Source: Sphingobium baderi (GTDB taxonomy: Bacteria; Pseudomonadota; Alphaproteobacteria; Sphingomonadales; Sphingomonadaceae). From it: a DNA stretch of 64,000 bases. A program made the position numbers and the translations under genes. Below the pieces are notes generated by a model, which saw nothing but the letters and a program-made list of their open reading frames with translations, was not told the DNA's origin and ran no database searches. The stretch lies in contig NZ_CP013264.1 in assembly GCF_001456115.1 (NCBI RefSeq), forward strand, positions 2,560,501 through 2,624,500, in the 5' to 3' direction. The first letter of the stretch is position 1. Every line of letters begins with the position of its first letter. Shown piece after piece: positions 58,202 to 64,000 of this stretch.

Positions 58202-58725
58202 GGAAAATGCTGATCTGGCTGCCGCTGGTCCTTTTCCTCGGCTTTTTCGGGCTGTTCGCGAGCGGGCTTCTGAAGCCCGACGACCGCCTCATAGCCTCCA
58301 AGATGGTGGGCAAGCCCTTGCCCGCCTTCGCTCTTCCCGCCGCATCGAGCGACCGGCCCGCCCTGACGAGCGCCAATCTGGCGACCGGCACGCCGCGCCT
58401 GCTCAATATCTTTGCAAGCTGGTGCGTGCCCTGCGCGGCCGAAGCGCCGCAACTCATGGCGCTCAGGCAGGCGGGCGTGGAGATCGACGCCATTGCGATT
58501 CGCGATGCGCGCGCGGATGTGGACCGCTTTCTGGCCCGCTATGGCAATCCCTATGCCCGCATCGGGCTGGATGCTCGCAGCGCCGTGCAGATCGCGCTTG
58601 GCTCGTCTGGCGTGCCCGAGACGTTCGTGATCGATGGCAAGGGACGGATTGCCTATCAGCATATCGGCGATATTCGCGCCGATGACGTGCCGATGATCCT
58701 CGACCGGCTGAAGAGCGCGCAATGA
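58198..58725 (+). CDS. ccmG: Thiol:disulfide interchange protein CcmG (DsbE)
   Basis: 175 residues. N-terminal membrane anchor (LIWLPLVLFLGFFGLFASG), thioredoxin fold with active site WCVPC in LNIFASWCVPCAAEAP and cis-Pro in SGVPETFVIDGKG. It reduces the CxxCH cysteines of apocytochrome c before heme ligation. ATG overlaps ccmF and the stop overlaps ccmH by 4 bases each. Confidence 0.95.
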   Translation: MRKMLIWLPLVLFLGFFGLFASGLLKPDDRLIASKMVGKPLPAFALPAASSDRPALTSANLATGTPRLLNIFASWCVPCAAEAPQLMALRQAGVEIDAIAIRDARADVDRFLARYGNPYARIGLDARSAVQIALGSSGVPETFVIDGKGRIAYQHIGDIRADDVPMILDRLKSAQ

Positions 58726-59132
58726 GGGTGTTGCTTGCCCTTCTGCTCCTGCTGGCGAGCGCGCCGGTGCTGGCGCAGACGGCCCTGCCGCCCGCGCCCT
58801 ATGCCGACCGGCAGATCGATGACCCGGCGCTGGAGAAGAAGGCGCGCGCGCTCATGGAAACGATCCGCTGCCTTACCTGCCAGAGCCAGTCCATTGCGGA
58901 TAGCAACGCCAGCATGGCGGCCGATATGCGCTCGGAAATCCGGCAGCGCGTCATGGCGGGCGAACAGCCGGAACATATCCGCGCCTGGCTGATCGAGCGT
59001 TATGGCGACTGGGTGAGTTATGAGCCGACAGCGAACCCGATAGTGTGGCCGCTCTGGGGCGCCCCGATCGTGTTGTTGGTTTTGGGCCTGCTGCTGCTGC
59101 GTGGGCGAATCAGGAAAGGCAGGCGGTCATGA
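58722..59132 (+). CDS. ccmH: Cytochrome c biogenesis protein CcmH (CcmL)
   Basis: 136 residues. Signal peptide ending LAQT, then the apocytochrome-handling motif IRCLTCQSQSIADSNA (RCxxCQ), the three-helix domain, and a C-terminal membrane helix (IVLLVLGLLLL). It accepts disulfide exchange from CcmG and presents apocytochrome to CcmF. The short form lacks the TPR part, which is a separate gene here. Confidence 0.94.
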   Translation: MRVLLALLLLLASAPVLAQTALPPAPYADRQIDDPALEKKARALMETIRCLTCQSQSIADSNASMAADMRSEIRQRVMAGEQPEHIRAWLIERYGDWVSYEPTANPIVWPLWGAPIVLLVLGLLLLRGRIRKGRRS

Positions 59133-59773
59133 CGGGATGGGTGATCGCCGCGAGCCTTGCGCTGCTCGTGCTGCTTATTCTTTTCTATGTGGTTTCCATT
59201 CCCCGGATGGCGCGGGAAATCACCGCCGCCGCGCTGCTGATCGGGCTGGCGGGCTATGCGTGGCAGGGAAATCCGGGCCTTGCGGGCGCGCCACGGAAGG
59301 CGGCCGGAACGCAGGCGGCGTCATTTGACGAGGGGTTGGCGGAGCAGCGCCGGGCGCTGGCCGAACGTTATGGCCCCGCGGGGCAATGGTTGATGATGTC
59401 CGATGGGCTGGGGCGTCAGGGCAAGAGCAAGGAAGCCGCCAATATCCTGTTGTCCGGATTGCGCCAGACGCCCGACGATCCCAATCTCTGGCTTGGTCTT
59501 GGCAATGCGCTGGTGGTTCATGCCGATGGCGTGGTGTCTCCGGGCGCGGATTTCGCTTATCGCCGGGCCATGGCCGTTGACGAAAAGGCGATCGCGCCGC
59601 GTTTCTTCTATGGGCTGGCGCTCGCCAGAAGCGGTCAGTTGCAACCTGCGCGCGCGCTTTGGGCGCCATTGGAGCAGACCTTGCCCGAAGGCAGCAAGCT
59701 CAAGGCCGAACTGAAGGCCAATATCGCGCGTATCGACGTTCTGATGGCATCGGAAGGCCCGCGTCCCGAATAG
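59129..59773 (+). CDS. ccmI: Cytochrome c biogenesis protein CcmI (CycH), TPR protein
   Basis: 214 residues. N-terminal membrane helix (WVIAASLALLVLLILFYVV) and a second hydrophobic segment, then TPR motifs (EEGLAEQRRALAERYG-like start, KSKEAANILLSGLRQTPDDP, NLWLGLGNALVVHADG, FFYGLALARSGQLQPA). CcmI chaperones apocytochrome c to the CcmFH lyase. ATG overlaps ccmH by 4 bases; it is the last gene of the ccm operon. Start chosen by that overlap. Confidence 0.9.
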   Translation: MTGWVIAASLALLVLLILFYVVSIPRMAREITAAALLIGLAGYAWQGNPGLAGAPRKAAGTQAASFDEGLAEQRRALAERYGPAGQWLMMSDGLGRQGKSKEAANILLSGLRQTPDDPNLWLGLGNALVVHADGVVSPGADFAYRRAMAVDEKAIAPRFFYGLALARSGQLQPARALWAPLEQTLPEGSKLKAELKANIARIDVLMASEGPRPE

Positions 59774-59896
59774 AAACAGCCGACACAGGCGCATTGCACG
59801 GGTGAGGGAGGCGTGATAGGGGCCGGCGGTTTGCAGGGCATAAAGGTCGCCCCTTGCACAGGTGTCGGAAAAGCATGATTATTCGGCGTTTCTTTC

Positions 59897-61822
59897 ATGG
59901 CTGAACAGGCAGGCAACGGCACAGCCGTTGCAACGGAAGAAGATCATGGTCACGGCCATGTGCGGCAGAAGGCGACCGCTAAACTGGTCGTCGGCGCGAT
60001 CGGCATCGTTTTTGGCGATATCGGCACCAGCCCGCTTTATGCCTTTCGCGAAACCTTTGCGGGGCATCATCATCTCGATCTCGACGCGGATCATATATTG
60101 GGCGTCATCAGCCTGATGTTCTGGTCCATGATGCTGGTCGTGACGCTCAAATATGTCTCGATCATCATGCGGGCCGACAATAAGGGTGAAGGCGGCAGCC
60201 TGGCGCTGCTGGCGCTTATCAACGGACAGACCAAGACGCCGCGCTGGTCGAGCGGCATCATCCTGCTGGGCGTTTTCGCGACGGCGCTGTTCTACGGCGA
60301 TTCGATGATCACGCCCGCCGTGTCGGTGCTGTCGGCGGTGGAGGGGCTTGCGGTCTATAATCCCGGCTTCGCCCCCGCCATTCTGCCTGTGGCGGTGTTG
60401 ATCCTGCTCGGCCTCTTCTGGATTCAGGGGTGGGGGACCAACCGGGTCGCATCGTTGTTCGGCCCGATCATGCTGTTCTATTTCGTGACCATCGCGACAT
60501 TGGGCGTCATCAGCATCCTCAAGACGCCGGGGATCGTTTTCGCGCTCAACCCATATTGGGCGTTTATGTTCTTCGTGACCGATCCGCTTCCGGCCTTTTT
60601 GGCGCTGGGATCCGTCGTGCTGGCGGTGACGGGCGCGGAGGCGCTCTACGCTGATATGGGGCATTTCGGGCGCAGTCCGATCCGTGTGTCGTGGTTGGCC
60701 TTCGTGCTTCCGGCGCTGATGCTGAATTATATGGGACAAGGCGCGCTGCTGTTCCGCGAAGGCGCGGCGGCGCTGCACAGCCCTTTCTACAACCTTGCCC
60801 CGCAATGGGGGCAATTGCCGCTGGTGGCTCTGGCGACCATGGCGGCGATCATCGCCAGTCAGGCGGTGATTTCCGGCGCCTTTTCTGTCACGCAGCAGGC
60901 AATACAGCTCGGTTTCATGCCGCGTCTGCGGATTGCCCATACCAGCGCGTCCACGGCGGGGCAGATTTACATCCCCCTCGTCAACTGGGGGCTGATGATC
61001 ATGGTCATCCTGCTGGTGCTGGTGTTCCAGACATCGTCGAATCTGACTGCGGCCTATGGTATCGCGGTGACGGGGGCGATGTTTATCGACAATCTGCTGC
61101 TGACGGTGGTGCTGTTCCGCCTGTGGCACTGGCGCTGGTACTATGCCGCGCCGGTGCTGGCCGTATTCTTTATCGTGGACGGCGCCTATCTGGCGGCGAA
61201 CCTGACCAAGGTGCCGGACGGCGGGTGGTTCCCGCTGCTGATCGGCTTCGTGGTGTTCACCCTGCTCACCACCTGGTCGCGCGGGCGCAAGCTGATGCAG
61301 GACCGTCTGCGTGAGGCTGCGATGCCGATTCCGGTGTTCGTGGCGTCAGCGGCCAACAGCGCGGTCAGGGTGCCGGGGACGGCGGTGTTCATGACATCGA
61401 CGCCCGATGGCGTGCCCCATGCGCTGCTCCACAACCTCAAGCATAACAAGGTGCTGCATGAGCGGGTCATCCTGCTGACCGTCAAGATCAAGGACGTGCC
61501 GGTGGTCGAGGATGACGGGCGGTGCAAGCTGGAGGATCTGGGGCGCGGCTTCTTCCGGCTGGTGCTGCAATATGGCTTCATGCAGGAACCGGACGTTCCG
61601 GCGGCGCTCAAGAATGTGACCGGCTGCGGCCAGACGTTCAAGATGATGGACACCAGCTTCTTTCTTGCGCGGCAGACGCTGCTGCCGTCGGCCAAGCCGG
61701 GGATGCCGCTGTGGCGCGAGAAGATCTTCGCCTGGATGCTGCGGAACGCGGAAAGCGCGATGGAATTCTTCCGCCTGCCCACCAATCGCGTGGTCGAATT
61801 GGGCAGCCAGGTCGAGATTTGA
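59897..61822 (+). CDS. kup: KUP-family potassium transporter
   Basis: 641 residues, about 12 membrane helices (residues 30-455), then a cytoplasmic C-terminal domain. Family blocks: [39 protein letters not shown], and [21 protein letters not shown]+ uptake probably with H+. The N-terminal about 25 residues are His/Asp-rich (EEDHGHGHV). The ATG has no clear ribosome site. Two copies of a TTGCAC(A/G)GGTG direct repeat, 60 bp apart (59794 and 59854), lie upstream and might be regulatory. A terminator shared with hsp20 follows. Confidence 0.94.
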   Translation: MAEQAGNGTAVATEEDHGHGHVRQKATAKLVVGAIGIVFGDIGTSPLYAFRETFAGHHHLDLDADHILGVISLMFWSMMLVVTLKYVSIIMRADNKGEGGSLALLALINGQTKTPRWSSGIILLGVFATALFYGDSMITPAVSVLSAVEGLAVYNPGFAPAILPVAVLILLGLFWIQGWGTNRVASLFGPIMLFYFVTIATLGVISILKTPGIVFALNPYWAFMFFVTDPLPAFLALGSVVLAVTGAEALYADMGHFGRSPIRVSWLAFVLPALMLNYMGQGALLFREGAAALHSPFYNLAPQWGQLPLVALATMAAIIASQAVISGAFSVTQQAIQLGFMPRLRIAHTSASTAGQIYIPLVNWGLMIMVILLVLVFQTSSNLTAAYGIAVTGAMFIDNLLLTVVLFRLWHWRWYYAAPVLAVFFIVDGAYLAANLTKVPDGGWFPLLIGFVVFTLLTTWSRGRKLMQDRLREAAMPIPVFVASAANSAVRVPGTAVFMTSTPDGVPHALLHNLKHNKVLHERVILLTVKIKDVPVVEDDGRCKLEDLGRGFFRLVLQYGFMQEPDVPAALKNVTGCGQTFKMMDTSFFLARQTLLPSAKPGMPLWREKIFAWMLRNAESAMEFFRLPTNRVVELGSQVEI

Positions 61823-61836
61823 TGCGGTGACGAAAA

Positions 61837-61863
61837 AGGGCGCGACCGGGAAGGCCGCGCCCT
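61837..61863. terminator. Intrinsic terminator between kup and hsp20
   Basis: AGGGCGCG/CGCGCCCT stem, 11-base loop. On the minus strand it is followed by TTTTT, a textbook terminator for hsp20; on the plus strand the following bases (GCAATTCTT) make a weaker end for kup. Confidence 0.8.
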
Positions 61864-61884
61864 GCAATTCTTATCGAGAGCCGA

Positions 61885-62355
61885 TCAGGCGGCGTCGCGA
61901 TCCTTGCCGATTTCCACGAGCTGACCGCCGTTGATGGCAATCTTCTTGGGCTTCATGGCTTCGGGGACTTCGCGGACCAGTTCGATCGTCAGCAGTCCGT
62001 CCGCGAGATCCGCTGTCTCCACCCGCACGAAATCGGCGAGTTCGAAGCGGCGCTCAAAGCTGCGGTTGGCAATCCCAACATGCACGAACTTGGCGCGGTC
62101 GGTCGCCTGCGTTTCCTCCTTGCGGCCGGACACCTGGAGCAAGTTCTGCTGGGCGGTGATCTCCAACTCATCGGAGCGGAAGCCCGCCACGGCCAAGGTC
62201 ACGCGATAACGATCTTCCGAAAGGCGTTCGATGTTGAAGGGCGGGTAATTGTCGCCCTGCTGCAACCGGGCATTGTTTTCGATGAGGTCGAAAAGACGAT
62301 CGAAGCCGACAGTCGAGCGGCGATAGGGGGTAAGGTCAAAACCACGCATTGTCAT
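61885..62355 (-). CDS. Small heat shock protein (Hsp20/alpha-crystallin)
   Basis: 156 residues from the ATG at 62355 (GGGAG at five bases upstream). N-terminal MTMRGFDLTPYRRSTVGFDRLF is the class A IbpA-like start. The alpha-crystallin domain runs from about residue 38 (YPPFNIERLSEDRYRVTLAVAGF) to about 130 (GLLTIELVREVPEA) with the A-x-x-x-n-GvL-like block ADLADGLLTIEL. An ATP-independent holdase that binds unfolding proteins. A sigma-32-type promoter and a structured leader precede it. Confidence 0.93.
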   Translation of the reverse strand: MTMRGFDLTPYRRSTVGFDRLFDLIENNARLQQGDNYPPFNIERLSEDRYRVTLAVAGFRSDELEITAQQNLLQVSGRKEETQATDRAKFVHVGIANRSFERRFELADFVRVETADLADGLLTIELVREVPEAMKPKKIAINGGQLVEIGKDRDAA

Positions 62356-62440
62356 AATCTCCCAAAGAGCAAAATGAACATGCCGGACCCGAAATATGGC
62401 ATCCGGCGAACCTGTGTCCGGCCCCTGATGGCGACCGAAC
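62356..62440 (-). promoter_or_regulatory. Possible ROSE-like RNA thermometer in the hsp20 leader
   Basis: The about 85-base leader has inverted arms GCCGGAC/GTCCGGC and, nearest the start codon, TTTTGCTCTTTGGGAG, where a U-rich UUGCUC segment can pair with the GGGAG ribosome site. ROSE thermometers of alphaproteobacterial hsp20 genes use a UUGCU-type segment to mask Shine-Dalgarno. The fold is by eye only. Confidence 0.35.
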
Positions 62441-62447
62441 AGGAGCG

Positions 62448-62475
62448 ATATGGTTTGGCGAAACCGGGTTTCAAG
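62448..62475 (-). promoter_or_regulatory. Sigma-32 (RpoH) type promoter of hsp20
   Basis: On the minus strand CTTGAAA (62475-62469), 15 bases, then CCATAT (62453-62448), close to the RpoH consensus CTTGAAA and CCCCATNT. Transcription would start near 62440, giving the 85-base leader. Confidence 0.65.
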
Positions 62476-62632
62476 GGGAAGGAAAGACAGGAAGTTTTTC
62501 CTCGGACGTCGCATATGTCACAGACGATGTGGTATTTTATCGTGCAGCGCCGGAAGTCCGGGCAGACGGGATTCAGGTGGCCATGGCGTCATCATGGCGT
62601 AGATCGAGTGGATAGGCTGGCATGTAACAAAA

Positions 62633-62760
62633 GTGCCCGGATCGCGTTTCCACGATCCGGGCACTGATGGACGATTTCTCGTCTCCCCCTTGGTCTGCCT
62701 CAACCGTTTTCTCAGCCCCCTAAGCTTGAAAACGGGAAGCAGTATCCCTGAACCACGGCC
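62633..62760 (-). ncRNA. Candidate structured small RNA ending in a strong terminator
   Basis: In the 473-base gap between the hsp20 promoter and lolC, the minus strand has three hairpins in a row. They are CCGTTTTC/GAAAACGG, then GACGA-GAAA-TCGTC with a GNRA loop, then a perfect 12-bp GTGCCCGGATCG stem (62633-62664) followed by TTTTGTTA. The last is a proper intrinsic terminator with no protein gene in front of it. The plus strand of the same interval is C-rich (TCTCCCCCTT). No family recognised; the 5' end is a guess. The remainder of 62476-62948 shows no gene. Confidence 0.4.
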
Positions 62761-62948
62761 TTGTTTACCTGTGCTTCGATTGCTTTGCTATGGCGGCTGT
62801 GCCCTGCTGTCACGGCCTATTTCCCTGCCGCTGTGATTTTACTCCCGTGGCTGTGGCTGTGCTGCAACAATGCCGAGATGCTTGCCGTGGGCCCATAGCC
62901 TGCTAGATGGGCGAACGAACCAATTTCCAGGGGGCCGTCCGCGCCGTC

Positions 62949-64000
62949 ATGATTCTATCCCGATATGAACGCATGATCGCCAAGCGTTACCTGCTGCCCG
63001 GCAAAGGCGAGGGATTTATCTTCCTTGTCGCTGGAATCAGTCTGGCTGCCGTGATGCTGGGCGTTGCCGCGCTCATCATCGTCATGAGCGTGATGAATGG
63101 TTTTCGTGCGGAACTGTTCGACAAGATCGTCGGGCTGAACGGTCATGCGGTCGTGCAGGGCTATGGCGGGCGATTGCCAGATTGGCAGAGCATATTGAAG
63201 CAGGCGAAGGAAACGCCGGGCGTCACCAGCGCTACGCCGTTGATCGAACAGCCTCTTTTGTCGACCTTTCAGGGCCGGGTAGAGGCGGTGCTGGTGCGCG
63301 GCATGACCGTGCCTGACATCCGCGCCAACACCACCTTGAAGGGCAAGGTGCTGGCCGGGAGCCTCAACGACCTGACGCCGGGAGGCGACAAGGTCGCCAT
63401 CGGATCGCGGCTCGCGGAGAATCTGGGCATCCAGAAGGGCGACAGCATCACCATCATCAATCCGGCGGGCCGCTCCACTCCCTTCGGCACGGTGCCCCGG
63501 CAGGTTTCCTATCAGGTGGCGGCGATATTCGAGGTCGGGGTCTACGATTATGACAAGGCGTTCGTCGTCATGCCGATCGAGGATGCACAGACGCTGCTGC
63601 TGTTGGGCAATGTGGTCGGCATGATCGAGGTGGAGACGGTGAACGCCGACAAGGTGGGTTCTATCCTGGAGCCGTTGGCGGCAAAGGTCGCGGGCCGCGC
63701 CGTCATCACCGACTGGCGGCAGATGAACGCATCCCTGTTCGAGGCGCTGGCGGTGGAACGGGTGGCGATGTTCGTGGTGCTTTCGATCATCGTGCTGGTG
63801 GCGGTGTTCAATATCCTGTCCTCGCTCATCATGCTGGTGCGCGCCAAGACGCGGGATATCGCCATATTGCGGACCATGGGGGCGAGCCGGGGCGGACTGG
63901 TCAAGATATTCATGACCGTAGGCGTCACTATCGGCACGCTGGGCATGGTGGCGGGGATGGTGCTGGGTTTCACCTTCCTGTTCTTCCGGCAGAGCCTTGT
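62949..64000 (+). CDS. lolC: LolC-type lipoprotein-releasing ABC transporter permease, 5' part
   Basis: At least 350 residues; the gene runs off the right edge. It starts MILSRYERMIAKRYLL, then membrane helix one (FIFLVAGISLAAVMLGVAALIIVMSVMNGF) with the LolC/E signature VMSVMNGFRAEL. A periplasmic domain (residues about 45-265, ITIINPAGRSTPFGTVPR) follows, then the second and third helices (FVVLSIIVLVAVFNILSSLIMLV, KTRDIAILRTMGASRGGL). It extracts lipoproteins from the inner membrane for LolA. ATG 62907, 14 codons upstream in frame, is an alternative start; GGGGG lies between the two. Confidence 0.88.
   Translation, partial: MILSRYERMIAKRYLLPGKGEGFIFLVAGISLAAVMLGVAALIIVMSVMNGFRAELFDKIVGLNGHAVVQGYGGRLPDWQSILKQAKETPGVTSATPLIEQPLLSTFQGRVEAVLVRGMTVPDIRANTTLKGKVLAGSLNDLTPGGDKVAIGSRLAENLGIQKGDSITIINPAGRSTPFGTVPRQVSYQVAAIFEVGVYDYDKAFVVMPIEDAQTLLLLGNVVGMIEVETVNADKVGSILEPLAAKVAGRAVITDWRQMNASLFEALAVERVAMFVVLSIIVLVAVFNILSSLIMLVRAKTRDIAILRTMGASRGGLVKIFMTVGVTIGTLGMVAGMVLGFTFLFFRQSL

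Noticed and set aside
59794..59864. Two TTGCAC(A/G)GGTG direct repeats before kup as an operator pair
   Set aside because: Only 11 bases each with one mismatch and 60-bp spacing; no known regulator site matches, so it was only mentioned under kup.
62700..62760. TPP riboswitch suggested by a CTGAGA stretch on the minus strand near 62715
   Set aside because: The other conserved TPP segments are missing and the downstream gene on that strand is hsp20, not thiamine metabolism.

Overview
The window is about 64 kb of GC-rich chromosome from an alphaproteobacterium, almost certainly a sphingomonad (Sphingomonadaceae, Sphingobium-like). The evidence is family content and gene order: UPF0262 next to dnaB, a cobA-DUF2849-cysI-DUF934-cysH sulfur operon, an NMO-DUF2093 pair, a complete gspC-O type II secretion operon, and short REP-like palindromes of a kind I associate with sphingomonads. 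No rRNA or tRNA gene and no CRISPR array was seen.

Layout. 1-2466 (minus): nucleotide metabolism operon (UPF0262, GH25-like, cdd, dcd, phosphatase), divergent from dnaB (2581-4065), with a consensus DnaA box between them. 4076-8487 (minus): MAPEG protein, then the assimilatory sulfate reduction operon. 8581-11497 (minus): astD and selO. 11535-15271 (plus): hydrolase, glycosyltransferase, nitronate monooxygenase, DUF2093. 15656-18926 (minus): purU, a DUF1338 dioxygenase and a Sel1/SPOR protein. 19114-21679 (plus): an orphan ParA, a putative ribbon-helix-helix partner and a TPR/SPOR lipoprotein. 22970-35172 (plus): thirteen-gene type II secretion operon gspCDEFGHIJKLMNO, with a PHO-box-like array upstream. 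35220-40729 (minus): a secreted GH16 glycoside hydrolase gene split by a 4,104-bp Tn3-family transposon carrying only tnpA, a res region and tnpR. 41083-51090 (minus): cobQ, TadG/TadE-like genes, a Phd-like/PAS protein, the ast arginine catabolism genes with an M20 peptidase, a DUF481 outer-membrane protein and rppH. 51257-54805: cfa (plus), an SDR gene and purF (minus). 54978-59773 (plus): cytochrome c maturation operon ccmCDEFGHI. 59897 to the end: kup, hsp20 (minus, with a heat-shock promoter) and the start of lolC.

Most notable. Three pseudopilin genes (gspG, gspH, gspJ) carry 3, 4 and 2 tandem in-frame copies of a 33-bp hairpin-forming element. Each copy adds another prepilin-peptidase-like Gly-Phe site to the leader, lengthening it to about 70, 74 and 33 residues. 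The inner stem covaries between genes (GCCG/CGGC in gspG and gspJ, GCCC/GGGC in gspH). Separate REP-like palindromes are translated in frame in gspG, gspH and astB. I see this as in-frame palindromic element invasion, comparable to Rickettsia palindromic elements.

Functional links. The GH16 enzyme lies convergent to the secretion operon and could have been a substrate of it. It is now inactivated by a transposon insertion with an intact 5-bp target duplication; removing the element and one duplicate restores the reading frame exactly, so the event looks recent. The ParA/RHH/SPOR cluster just upstream of the secretion genes is a candidate uncharacterised positioning system.
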